Assembly (NCBI GenBank): GCA_903847975.1
Contig: CAINFC010000252.1
Coordinates: 1 to 64,000 of the forward strand
From: an uncultured Acidobacteriota bacterium
GTDB lineage: Bacteria > Acidobacteriota > UBA6911 > CAINFC01
Length of the DNA stretch: 64,000 nt
Direction of reading: 5' to 3'
The position numbers were made by a program, and so were the translations under genes. This document shows positions 17,922 to 26,686 of the stretch, piece by piece. Each line of letters opens with the position of its first letter. Position 1 is the first letter of the stretch. The notes under the pieces are model-generated. The model did not search any database, was not told the origin of the DNA, and saw only the letters and a list, made by a program, of their open reading frames with translations.

Positions 17922-18765
17922 TGCCGGCCAGCTGATTGAGCCGGTCTTCTGCCTCCTGGATTTTCCGCTCATAAAAGGAAGCTTCCTCCCGGTAATTCCT
18001 TTTGGCCGCTCCCTGCTGGAGGATCTGCGCTTTGCGAATGAGCTCCTTCCAAACCGCCTGCTCCTGCCAAGAAGTCAGCGGCTTTTCCCTGGCCAGCCGG
18101 AGAAGGGACTGCAGCCGGAACCGGTCCATCCCCCATTCGCTGTGCGAAAGCTGATCGGGATGACCGCCCCGCTTGACAATCAGCTTTTCCTCCAGGAAAA
18201 GAACCGGGTGCATGCAGGTCAGCCGCAGCCAGAGGTCGTAGTCCTCGCAAACCGGCAGAGACTCATCGAATCCGCCCTCCTCTTCCAGCAGTTGCCGGCG
18301 AAGCAGGATTGAGGAGGGACTGATCAGGCAAAGCGGAAGGCATCGCTCGAAAATCCATCCGGAATATTTCTGGTGCTTTTTCATGGGATTGACCCGCACA
18401 CCCCGCCGGATCCAGATTTCGTCGGTGTAGCAGAGCTGAAATTCCGGCTGCACCATCAAGGCATCGACCTGCCGCTGCAGCTTTTGGGGAAGCCACAAAT
18501 CGTCCGAATCGAGGAAGGCAATCCACTCCGCCCGGGCCGCGCGGACGCCGGCATTCCGCGCCCGGCTTACCCCGCCGTGACGAAGGTAGAGATACCCATC
18601 CGGTGAGCCCTTCCCGGACAGAGCACGGCAGGTTTCATCCTCCGAGCCGTCATCGACCACGATCAGCTCGAAGTCCCGGAAGCTCTGCGCCTGAACGGAC
18701 TCGATTGCCTCCCGGACCGGCCGGCATCGATTGTAGGTGGGAATGATGACGCTGATAAACGGCAA
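17911..18765 (-). CDS. Family 2 glycosyltransferase
   Basis: The 284-residue GT-A fold enzyme opens PFISVIIPTYNR, has VVDDGS (36-41) for nucleotide binding and a DSDD metal site (86-89). The ED motif of the acceptor region appears around VCEDYDLWLRL. It should transfer a sugar from a nucleotide donor to a cell-surface glycan or lipid. The start is TTG: no ATG lies near the canonical N-terminus, and GAGG sits about 9 nt upstream. It begins 12 bp after the nucleoside transporter stop, so the two are likely cotranscribed. Acceptor unknown. Confidence 0.85.
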   Translation of the reverse strand: MPFISVIIPTYNRCRPVREAIESVQAQSFRDFELIVVDDGSEDETCRALSGKGSPDGYLYLRHGGVSRARNAGVRAARAEWIAFLDSDDLWLPQKLQRQVDALMVQPEFQLCYTDEIWIRRGVRVNPMKKHQKYSGWIFERCLPLCLISPSSILLRRQLLEEEGGFDESLPVCEDYDLWLRLTCMHPVLFLEEKLIVKRGGHPDQLSHSEWGMDRFRLQSLLRLAREKPLTSWQEQAVWKELIRKAQILQQGAAKRNYREEASFYERKIQEAEDRLNQLAGTTC

Positions 18766-18777
18766 AGGCAGGATTCC

Positions 18778-19977
18778 TCAGAGCAGCATTCCGGCAATGC
18801 AGGCAGAAAGAAAATTGGCCAGGGTACCGGCCAGCAGGGCCCGAAAACCAAGGCACGCCAAATCCGACCTTCTTTCCGGGGCCAGAGAGCTGATGCCACC
18901 GATCTGAATTCCAATCGAGGTGATATTGGCGAATCCGCAGAGGGCATAAGTGGCGATGGTGAAGGAGCGCGGATCCAGGGTGTCCTTCAGCGGGCCCAGT
19001 TGCGAATAGGCCACCAGCTCATTGAGCACCAGGCGGGTTCCCATGAGAGACCCGATCAGGTTGGCATCCTTCCAGGAAACTCCCATCAGCCAGGCAAGGG
19101 GAGCAAAGGCGTAACCGATCAGCTGCTGCAGGCTGACCCCGGCGAAAGCCAGAAGGTAATTGAACAGGGCGATAAAAGCCAGAAAGCTGATCAGCATGGC
19201 GGCCACATTCATGGCCAGATGCATTCCCTCGGTGGTGCCGCGGGCAGCGGCAGCGATCAGGTTGGCGTCGATTTTTTCCCGCACCACGGGAACATCGGCC
19301 CCGGTTTTGGGCACCTCCGTTTCCGGAATCAGCATCTTCGCCAGCAGGATGGTGCCCGGGGCGGTCATGATCACCGCGCCGATCAGGTGCTTGGCGTCGA
19401 TGCCGAAGGCAATGTAGGCGGCCATGATCCCGCCTGAAATGTGGGCCATGCCGGAGGTCATGATGGTCATCAGCTCCGAGCGGGTCATCGCCGCGATATA
19501 GGGCCGGATGGTGAGCGGGGCTTCGGTTTGCCCCATAAAAATGCTGGCGGCCACGTTCAGGGACTCGGCACCGCTGGCCCCCATCAGGCGGGACATCACG
19601 ATTGCCATGCCGCGCACCAGGTACTGCATGACTCCCAGGTGGTACAAAACGGCAAAGAAGGCAGCGATAAAAACAATGGTCGGCAGAACCTGAAAGGCAA
19701 AATAAAAAGCCTGCCCATTGGCCCGGTCTCCCAGGCTGCCAAACACAAACCGGGACCCTTCCACCGAAAAACTCAGCAGCCGGTTGACTGCCCGGCCGGC
19801 GAATTCGAAAACCTTCTGACCGAGGTCCGTTTTCAGAACGATCAGAGCAAATCCCCACTGAAGGCCCAGGCCCCACAGCACCACCTTGGGCTGAATCGCC
19901 CGCCGGTTCGAGGACAACAGCCAGCAAATCGCCAGAATCAGCACCATACCCAAAACGCCAAATGCATTTGCCAACAA
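18778..19977 (-). CDS. Concentrative nucleoside transporter (NupC/CNT family)
   Basis: The 399-residue integral membrane protein has about ten hydrophobic segments. It shows CNT core features: the SIFMGQTEAPLTIRPY hairpin segment and the later AFIALFNYLL and FANITSIGIQIGG regions that bind nucleoside and the coupling ion. It imports nucleosides by ion symport. The likely start is TTG at 19977 with GGAG 6 nt upstream; there is no in-frame ATG nearby. Divergent from ompH across 193 bp. The following glycosyltransferase is probably in the same transcript but has no evident functional link. Confidence 0.9.
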   Translation of the reverse strand: MLANAFGVLGMVLILAICWLLSSNRRAIQPKVVLWGLGLQWGFALIVLKTDLGQKVFEFAGRAVNRLLSFSVEGSRFVFGSLGDRANGQAFYFAFQVLPTIVFIAAFFAVLYHLGVMQYLVRGMAIVMSRLMGASGAESLNVAASIFMGQTEAPLTIRPYIAAMTRSELMTIMTSGMAHISGGIMAAYIAFGIDAKHLIGAVIMTAPGTILLAKMLIPETEVPKTGADVPVVREKIDANLIAAAARGTTEGMHLAMNVAAMLISFLAFIALFNYLLAFAGVSLQQLIGYAFAPLAWLMGVSWKDANLIGSLMGTRLVLNELVAYSQLGPLKDTLDPRSFTIATYALCGFANITSIGIQIGGISSLAPERRSDLACLGFRALLAGTLANFLSACIAGMLL

Positions 19978-20170
19978 AACGTGCTCCTTTCTTAACTAGA
20001 CCCGCCCTACGGGCAACCCCTGCCCTCTTCCCCGGAAGCGTCGCTTCCCCACCCGCTTTGCCTTCTCCGCAGGGACCCTGGCGAACTCTTCGTGAAATTC
20101 TACCCGCTATAGGGTACAATTGCTGCTCGCTAAATAGAAGGTATCAAGACTTATTATTGGAGGATTTGCA

Positions 20171-20722
20171 ATGACCCAACGCTGTAAACTGTTTGCCGGA
20201 CTGCTCCTGGCATTTGCATGGATTGGAATGACTGCCCTTTCCGCCCAGACCCCGGCGGCACCCGCCGCTTCCAAGCTGGCCTTTCTGGATGTGGACCGTG
20301 CGGTGGTAAGCACTCTGGAAGGAAAGAGAAACCTGGACGAATTTCAGAAAGCCTATGAGGCCAAAGCCAAGGAAGTCCAGGACAAGCAGGATGCCCTGAA
20401 CAAGGCGATGAACGAATTCCAGGCCCAGCAGGTCACTCTGAGTGACGAAAAGCGGGAAGAGCGCCAGTCGCAGCTCGACGAACAGACCACGGCCCTGAAC
20501 CGCTTGAAGGAAGACCATCAGAAATTCCTGGAACGCCGCCGGGCGCAAATCATCAATGCCATCCTGGGCAAGATGCAGCCGATCATCGCCGACTATGCCA
20601 AGAAAAACAGCTTTACCGCCGTTTTTGTAATTCAGCAGCAGATGCTGGCTTTCGTGGATCCGGTCGCGGACATTACCGCCGAAATCATCAAGCTGTACGA
20701 TGCGGCCAACCCGGCGAAATAG
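20171..20722 (+). CDS. OmpH/Skp-family periplasmic chaperone
   Basis: The 183-residue protein has a cleavable signal peptide (about 1-25, ending near ALSAQ) and the family opening KLAFLDVDRAVVST. A long charged coiled coil (about 50-130) forms the tentacles of the Skp trimer. It binds unfolded outer-membrane proteins in the periplasm. It is preceded by a clear TTGGAGG Shine-Dalgarno sequence and followed by a strong terminator, so it appears monocistronic, unlike the bamA-skp-lpxD arrangement in proteobacteria. Confidence 0.88.
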   Translation: MTQRCKLFAGLLLAFAWIGMTALSAQTPAAPAASKLAFLDVDRAVVSTLEGKRNLDEFQKAYEAKAKEVQDKQDALNKAMNEFQAQQVTLSDEKREERQSQLDEQTTALNRLKEDHQKFLERRRAQIINAILGKMQPIIADYAKKNSFTAVFVIQQQMLAFVDPVADITAEIIKLYDAANPAK

Positions 20723-20769
20723 GCCTCCCGCGCACCCTCCCGCTCCTTTTTAACGCTTCTTCTTTGTTT

Positions 20770-20811
20770 CGCCCTGCCGGCCCATGGATACGGCAGGGCG
20801 TTTGCTTTTTT
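20770..20811 (+). terminator. Rho-independent terminator after ompH
   Basis: A perfect 10-bp stem, CGCCCTGCCG (20770-20779) with CGGCAGGGCG (20791-20800), has an 11-nt loop and is followed by TTTGCTTTTTT. It lies 47 bp downstream of the ompH stop. Confidence 0.9.
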
Positions 20812-20865
20812 CGGACTTTCTTTTCTGCAGGCACTGCCATCTGCACTTCCCCCTGAAAAGGTCCC

Positions 20866-22071
20866 GTGGCTCCCCGGATTATATTTCATGTCGATATGGA
20901 CGCTTTTTTTGCGGCCGTGGAGCAGCGGGAAAATCCGGAGCTCAAAGGGAAAGCGGTCATTGTCGGTGCCGATCCGGGCGGCGGAACCGGTCGCGGAGTG
21001 GTAGCCGCCTGCTCTTACGAAGCCCGGCGCTTCGGAATCCATTCGGCCATGCCGATCCGGCAAGCCTGGCGTCTCTGCCCCCAGGGCACATACCTTCGAC
21101 CCGACCACAAACTTTACTCCTCCGTATCCCGAAAAATCATGGATATCCTGGAAACATTCACCGACCGGCTGGAGCCGATCAGTATCGATGAAGCCTTCCT
21201 TGATTTTTCCGATTCGGCCCGCCTGTGGGGCTCGCCGCTGGAGATCGCCCGAAAAGTCAAGTCCTGCATCCTTCGGCAGGAGGATCTGACCGCTTCCATA
21301 GGTATCGCCGGTAACAAATTTCTGGCCAAAGTCGCTTCCGACCGGTGCAAGCCGGATGGAATCCTTTGGGTCCGGGAGGGTACGGAAAAGGAATTCCTGG
21401 CACCGCTTCCGGTTTCCAGGATCTGGGGCGTAGGAGAAAAAACCGAGAAATACCTTCATTCCTGCGGCTGGAAAACGGTAGGGCAGCTGGCCGCCCTGCC
21501 GATCCATGTTCTGGAGGCCCGCCTGGGCAAGTTCGGGCATGACCTCTGGCTGCTGGCCAACGGCGTGGACCACCGCCCGGTCTGCCGGGACTCGGAAACC
21601 AAGTCGATCGGGCATGAGCTGACCTTCGACGTGGATACCGATGACGTGCGGGTCTGGTCGGTGACATTGCTGCAACTTTGCGAGAAAGTATCCGCACGAT
21701 TGCGCCACGGCGGCCTTTCCGGACGAACGGTCACCCTCAAGGTGCGTCTGGAGAATTTTCAGACCTTCACCCATCGCAAGTCACTCCGCTCCGGTATCTC
21801 CACCACGGAGGAGATATATCCGCTGGTCCGCCGGCTTCTGGAGGAAACCGTACCCGGGCCGGTCCGGTTGCGGCTGCTGGGGGTTTATCTTTCCGGGTTC
21901 GACGAAGGAAAATCCGTTCAGCGTTCGCTCCTGGATCAGGAGCCCAGGAAATGGCAAGCCTTGTCCCGAGCCGTGGACGAAGTCCGGGACCGGTACGGCA
22001 ATCGAAGCATTCGCCGGGCGGCCCTGCTGGATCCGCCCGGTTCCAACCCGACGGAGCCGGAGCAGGATTAG
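20866..22071 (+). CDS. dinB: DNA polymerase IV (Y family)
   Basis: The 401-residue enzyme has the Y-family palm residues D10 (HVDMDAFFA) and D108-E109 (SIDEAFLD). It has the fingers segment SYEARRFGIHSAMP and the SIGIAGNKFLAKVAS helix-hairpin-helix lead-in. Near the C-terminus QRSLL resembles the beta-clamp binding pentapeptide. It performs error-prone translesion synthesis. The start is GTG at 20866, immediately before the conserved PRIIFHVDMD, with AAAGG upstream. No LexA-like operator could be recognised. The stop overlaps the convergent kinase gene by 4 bp. Confidence 0.95.
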   Translation: MAPRIIFHVDMDAFFAAVEQRENPELKGKAVIVGADPGGGTGRGVVAACSYEARRFGIHSAMPIRQAWRLCPQGTYLRPDHKLYSSVSRKIMDILETFTDRLEPISIDEAFLDFSDSARLWGSPLEIARKVKSCILRQEDLTASIGIAGNKFLAKVASDRCKPDGILWVREGTEKEFLAPLPVSRIWGVGEKTEKYLHSCGWKTVGQLAALPIHVLEARLGKFGHDLWLLANGVDHRPVCRDSETKSIGHELTFDVDTDDVRVWSVTLLQLCEKVSARLRHGGLSGRTVTLKVRLENFQTFTHRKSLRSGISTTEEIYPLVRRLLEETVPGPVRLRLLGVYLSGFDEGKSVQRSLLDQEPRKWQALSRAVDEVRDRYGNRSIRRAALLDPPGSNPTEPEQD

Positions 22072-23936
22072 CGGTTGTGGCGTGTAATCCGCTCGAAGGC
22101 CGTTTTCAACTGCTGCATGGCCTGCGGATCGGCAACATCAAAGTTGAAGTCCTTTCCCTCCTCGGACTTCAGGGACAAACGGAGCTTGCTTTTTTCGGGT
22201 TTCAAATCCATCCGGCGAAGGGTCACGATGGAGGACTGAAAATTGTGGTCCCCCTTTTCCGGGGTAAACACCACCGACTGGTCGCTCAGGGTCAGCGTCC
22301 CGAAGCAGTCCCCCTTCCAGTGATCGTGGTAGGCGGGAATGCTGATCCTGGACGCAGAGGTGGCCGGAACCGTCGAACTGGCAGCCGTGGTATCCTCCCG
22401 CTTGACCCGGACCTGCGATACAGACGCCAGGGTGGTCGTCGGCACCAGGGTGGAAGTGGTAGGATCCATCAGAACCATGGTAATCGCGCTGCCCGACTTC
22501 TTGGCGGACCCTGACCCTTTTCTGGAAGCCGAAGCCACCGTCGTTGCAGGGGAAAGAGAGGCGAGCGTGGAACTGCTTGCATCCGGAAGAGTCGTGGTCG
22601 ATTCGGCCAGCGGCTCCATGAGGGTCGTAGGCGCGTTCAGGGAGGCATTGTCTCCCGACGGATTGAGCAGAGGTTCCGAGGAGCCGGTTAAACGCACAAT
22701 CAGCCAGACAACAAACAAAAACAGAAACCCTGCAAGAGTGGCCATCGGAACCAGCCAGCGGGTTGGCAGCCGCAGAACATAGAGGAGGCCGCCCTTGATT
22801 CCGGTTTCCTCTGCTGCCGTCGGAACCGGCGGCGGCGGAAAGAACGAGGGAGCCGGAGTGGCAGGGGTGAGCGGAGCACTCGGTTTGGCGGGAGGCGCAG
22901 GAGGAGTTGCGGGAGGCGCGACCGGAGGCCCTACAGGAGGAGGGGTGGGAGCCGCCGGCCGGCTCTCCGAACTCCTGGGAAAAACGGTGGCGGCCGGATC
23001 GGGAATCGAAGTATGCTGCGCCGCCGGCGGAGGAACGAAAGATGAAGAAGGGGGCGACGACGGTGCAACCGGAGCAGCGGCAGGCTTTGTGGCCGGCATG
23101 ACGGAGGGCAGAGGCTGCAGCTGCAGCCTCTTCAAATCCACCATCAGCTCGTTGCAGTTCTGATAGCGCTGCTCCGGGTTTTTTGCCAGGGCTTTCTGGA
23201 CGATGGCTTCCACCTCCGGCGGTAGAGCGGGCTGCTGATGGAACACCGGCGGATGGGCTTCGTGAACGATTTTGTAAATAATGGTAGTGGGATTGTGCCC
23301 GACGAAAGGCAGCTGGGAGGTCAGGGTTTCGTAGAGCATCACCCCAACCGAAAAAATGTCCGAACGGTGATCGATCGCCTTCCCCATGATCAATTCCGGG
23401 GACATGTAACTCGGCGTTCCCAGGATATACCCTGTCTGGGTCAGGTTGGAAGAGGATAGCTTGGCAATCCCGAAATCGACGATTTTCACCTGTCCGTCCT
23501 GGGTCAGCATGATGTTGGCCGGCTTGATATCCCGATGAATGATGCCGTTCTTGTGCGCATACTCCAGGCCGGCGCAGAGCTGGGTGAAAATATGAACCAT
23601 GCGTTCAATGGTCAGCGGAAAATCGCGAACCAGGATTTCTCCCAGGTGGGTACCGTCGATGTACTCCATGGCGATGTAAGGCTCGCCATTGAAATCGCCC
23701 ACATCGTAGATGACCGCAATGTTCGGATGGGAGAGCCGGCCGGCGGCCTGTGCTTCCCGCATGAACCGGGTTACGAATTCCTGGTGCAGGGAGGGTTCGA
23801 TCCGGCCCATGGACCTCATCTGCTTGATGGCCACGATCCGGTCAATCTTCGGATCCCGGGCCTTATATGCTGTGCTCTGGCCGCCTTGCCCGATCTCTTT
23901 CAAAATCTCATAGCGTCCGACAGTGCGTAGTGTCAT
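22068..23936 (-). CDS. Membrane-anchored Hanks-type Ser/Thr kinase with extracytoplasmic domain
   Basis: The 622-residue protein has an N-terminal kinase domain (about 8-270): Gly-rich loop GQGGQS, ATP lysine K38, HRDIKPAN with D136 and N141, DFG D154 and an intact activation segment GTPSYMSPE. A Pro/Ala/Ser-rich linker (about 280-385) leads to one membrane helix (about 395-418) and a Ser/Thr-rich stretch. The compact C-terminal domain of about 90 residues, presumably periplasmic, is not a PASTA domain and I cannot name it. Substrates unknown. It lies just downstream of dxr-rseP on the same strand; the 49-bp gap makes cotranscription possible. Confidence 0.88.
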   Translation of the reverse strand: MTLRTVGRYEILKEIGQGGQSTAYKARDPKIDRIVAIKQMRSMGRIEPSLHQEFVTRFMREAQAAGRLSHPNIAVIYDVGDFNGEPYIAMEYIDGTHLGEILVRDFPLTIERMVHIFTQLCAGLEYAHKNGIIHRDIKPANIMLTQDGQVKIVDFGIAKLSSSNLTQTGYILGTPSYMSPELIMGKAIDHRSDIFSVGVMLYETLTSQLPFVGHNPTTIIYKIVHEAHPPVFHQQPALPPEVEAIVQKALAKNPEQRYQNCNELMVDLKRLQLQPLPSVMPATKPAAAPVAPSSPPSSSFVPPPAAQHTSIPDPAATVFPRSSESRPAAPTPPPVGPPVAPPATPPAPPAKPSAPLTPATPAPSFFPPPPVPTAAEETGIKGGLLYVLRLPTRWLVPMATLAGFLFLFVVWLIVRLTGSSEPLLNPSGDNASLNAPTTLMEPLAESTTTLPDASSSTLASLSPATTVASASRKGSGSAKKSGSAITMVLMDPTTSTLVPTTTLASVSQVRVKREDTTAASSTVPATSASRISIPAYHDHWKGDCFGTLTLSDQSVVFTPEKGDHNFQSSIVTLRRMDLKPEKSKLRLSLKSEEGKDFNFDVADPQAMQQLKTAFERITRHNR

Positions 23937-23985
23937 CGGTAGTTTCTCCGCAGGATTACCACAGCATTATATCCTCAGGGCCGGA

Positions 23986-25356
23986 TTAGGGAAATATCTT
24001 GCTCCACCAGGAAGAAGTATGCTTGCTCAGATCGTTAAACAGCACCACCGACATCAACAGGATCAGCAAAATGAAGCCCACTTTGGCGATCTGCTCCTTG
24101 ACGTGCAGGGAGAGGTCGCGGCGGATTAATCCTTCCAGCAGCAGCAGAAAGATCTGACCTCCGTCCAGGACCGGGATCGGCAGCAGGTTGAAAATACCGA
24201 GCTGCAGGCTGATCATGGCGATGAAGCCGATCAGGGCCAAAGGCCCCATCCGAGCCGCTTCTCCGGAGTAAACGGCGATGTCGATCGGTCCGGACATGAC
24301 CTTCAGAGAGGCTTTTCCGGTGAACAGCTTGCCCAGAAGGTCGAAGGTCAGGAGAGTGATTTCATAGTTGCGGCGCACGGATTCGTTCAGCGAGGCCCAG
24401 GCCCCGTACCTTTCCACCAGGCTGGGAATCCGGAAGCTGACACCCAGGCGACCCTGGCCGCTGTAGCCCGGATTGGAGGGAACGTTCATGCGTACCGGAA
24501 CAACCTTGCGCTGCAGGACTTCCTCACCACGCTTCAGGGTCACGGTGAGCTCCTTATCCTCGCTCCCGTAAATCAGGGCAATCTGGGCATACTGCTCTTC
24601 GGCGGCCTGCCCCTCGCGCTCGACCCGAACCAGGGTGTCCCCTTTCTGCAGTCCGGCCTTGTCCGCCGGGGATGCCGGCTCTACGCGATCCACCACCGGG
24701 TGGAGAAGGTAGGGAACGAAGCCCGCGCTGCCGATTTCCCCTCTTCCCAGGCTGATGGTGGTAATTTTGTAGGACAGCTGCTGGGCACCGCGGCGGATGG
24801 AAAAATCCAGTTCCCGGTTGGGGCTGGACCCGACGGCAATCTGCAGATCCTTCCACGTGGAGATCGCCCGGCCGTCCACCGCCAGGATCAGATCGCCGCT
24901 CTGCACGCCGGCCTTAGCGGCCGGAGATTCCGGAGGCGCCTGGCCGATGACCGGCGGCTCTTTCAGATACCGGGGCATTTCAATGCCGGCCATGTAGTTG
25001 ACGGCCAGGAACAGCACCGCCATAACAATATTCATCACCGGTCCGGCTACGTATACCAGGAAGCGCTGGTGCTTGGGTCGGGTGAGAAATTCATCGGGAC
25101 TCCCGGAGAGGGCGTCCTCCGGATTTTCCCCCGCCAACTTGACGTAGCCCCCCAGCGGAAGAAGGCAGACACGGTAATCGGTATCTCCCCGCCGAAAACC
25201 GAAAAGGCGCGTTCCGAAACCGAGAGAAAAAATTTCCACCCTTATCTTGAGCCATTTGGCGGCAATGAAGTGCCCGAATTCATGGACGAAAATCATCAGG
25301 CCGAGGACAAAGATAAAGGAGACTATCGTAGACAGCGAATTGAATAAAACATTCAT
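23986..25356 (-). CDS. rseP: Site-2 intramembrane zinc protease RseP
   Basis: The 456-residue S2P-family protease has HEFGH (H25 E26 H29) in the first membrane helix and the second metal-ligand motif LPIPVLDGGQ near residue 405. Between them are the PLGGYVK segment and two PDZ modules (about 120-320). It cleaves membrane-anchored anti-sigma factors (RseA-like) or signal-peptide remnants within the bilayer. It starts 13 bp after dxr, the common dxr-rseP arrangement. The ECF/anti-sigma pair at 4.9-6.3 kb is a candidate client, but only by inference. Confidence 0.94.
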   Translation of the reverse strand: MNVLFNSLSTIVSFIFVLGLMIFVHEFGHFIAAKWLKIRVEIFSLGFGTRLFGFRRGDTDYRVCLLPLGGYVKLAGENPEDALSGSPDEFLTRPKHQRFLVYVAGPVMNIVMAVLFLAVNYMAGIEMPRYLKEPPVIGQAPPESPAAKAGVQSGDLILAVDGRAISTWKDLQIAVGSSPNRELDFSIRRGAQQLSYKITTISLGRGEIGSAGFVPYLLHPVVDRVEPASPADKAGLQKGDTLVRVEREGQAAEEQYAQIALIYGSEDKELTVTLKRGEEVLQRKVVPVRMNVPSNPGYSGQGRLGVSFRIPSLVERYGAWASLNESVRRNYEITLLTFDLLGKLFTGKASLKVMSGPIDIAVYSGEAARMGPLALIGFIAMISLQLGIFNLLPIPVLDGGQIFLLLLEGLIRRDLSLHVKEQIAKVGFILLILLMSVVLFNDLSKHTSSWWSKIFP

Positions 25357-25369
25357 TTTTTTCTTTTTC

Positions 25370-26566
25370 TCAAAGGTTGGGAACGGAATGGGGCCCGGTC
25401 TCCAGCTGCTGCCGGGCGGCGGCTCTGGCCCAGGAATCGGCTTCCAGAACCGTCTCCAGGGAGTCGAGGCTCCGGGTGCCGTGCCTCTCCATGGTGCAGC
25501 CTATCACCCGGGCAATTTCAGGAAACAGGATCCGCCCGTCCAAAAAGGCCTGGACGGCGACTTCGTTAGCGGCATTCATGACCGCCGGCATGGTGCCCCC
25601 GGTTCGTAAGGATTGATAGGCCAGTTCCAGACAGGGAAACTTTTTACGGTCCGGAGCCAGAAACTCCAGCTTCCCCATCCGGCAAAGGTCCAGCGGGGGA
25701 CGTGCGTTCTGCCGCCGGTGCGGATAGAGCAGGGCGTACTGAATTGCATTGCGCATATCGGCAATGCCCAGCTGTCCGATAACCGAACCGTCGACCATTT
25801 CCACCAGGGAATGCACGGCCGACTGCGGGTGTATGAGAACTTCGATGCGCTCCAGCGGGATTCCGAACAGCCAGTGGGCTTCGATTACCTCCAACCCTTT
25901 ATTCATCAGAGTGGCGGAATCGATGGTGATTTTTTTGCCCATTTTCCAGGTGGGGTGGCGCAAGGCAACCTCCGGGGTCACCTGGGCCAGCTCTTCCTTG
26001 GGCAGGTGCAGAAACGGGCCGCCGGAAGCAGTCAATATGATGCGGCGTATGGAAGCCAGCTGCTCCCCGCGCAGGCACTGGTGCACGGCATTGTGCTCGC
26101 TGTCGATGGGCATGATTTCCCGCCGGTGAACCGAGGCGGCCTGCATGACCAGCTCCCCGGCGGTAACCAGGATCTCCTTGGTGGCCAGGGCCAGCTGTCG
26201 CCCCAGGCGCAGGGCCTCCAGGACCGGCACCAGAGCGGAGGCGCCGGCAATAGCGCAAAGCACCGTATCGCCGCCCGGCAGCGTGGAGCACGCCTTGAGT
26301 CCGTCCATTCCCCAAAGAATGGAGATCCGGTCCGAGGACGGCATCCGGTCCTTCAGCAGTTCCCACAGGCGGTCGACGCTATGGCGGTGTTCGACGCAAA
26401 GCAGAAGGGGCTGAAAGCGCACCGCCTGATCTGCCAGAAGAGCGAGGTTCTTCCCGGCTGCCAGGGCTACGACCTGCAGTTCTTCCGGAAATTCCTCCAC
26501 CACCCGCAAAGCGTTGGTGCCGATGGACCCCGTCGAGCCGAGGATGGATATCCTTTTTCGTTCCAT
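25370..26566 (-). CDS. dxr: 1-deoxy-D-xylulose 5-phosphate reductoisomerase
   Basis: The 398-residue enzyme of the MEP isoprenoid pathway converts DXP to 2-C-methyl-D-erythritol 4-phosphate with NADPH. The N-terminal ISILGSTGSIGTNAL binds NADPH; the metal and substrate region includes DSEHNAVHQCL, the TASGGPF loop and the KKITIDSATLMNKGLEVIEA signature. The start is ATG at 26566, immediately before the conserved fold; a TTG 30 nt upstream would add a poor leader. It is transcribed divergently from trmFO over about 120 bp and followed by rseP. Confidence 0.95.
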   Translation of the reverse strand: MERKRISILGSTGSIGTNALRVVEEFPEELQVVALAAGKNLALLADQAVRFQPLLLCVEHRHSVDRLWELLKDRMPSSDRISILWGMDGLKACSTLPGGDTVLCAIAGASALVPVLEALRLGRQLALATKEILVTAGELVMQAASVHRREIMPIDSEHNAVHQCLRGEQLASIRRIILTASGGPFLHLPKEELAQVTPEVALRHPTWKMGKKITIDSATLMNKGLEVIEAHWLFGIPLERIEVLIHPQSAVHSLVEMVDGSVIGQLGIADMRNAIQYALLYPHRRQNARPPLDLCRMGKLEFLAPDRKKFPCLELAYQSLRTGGTMPAVMNAANEVAVQAFLDGRILFPEIARVIGCTMERHGTRSLDSLETVLEADSWARAAARQQLETGPHSVPNL

Positions 26567-26686
26567 GTTGTTGCCGAATTCCGCTATTTTGAACAAGGGG
26601 TTTATTTTACAATAAATACCGCATTTTTTGCGGGAGCAGGGCCGTTCGGGTTACTTTTTCATAAAGGGATTTTTCCAGGAGGAGGG

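Noticed and set aside
25613-26686. Upstream extension of the trmFO frame
   Set aside because: This part is antisense to dxr and has no similarity to TrmFO. The ATG at 26687 has a strong Shine-Dalgarno sequence and begins the conserved FAD site.
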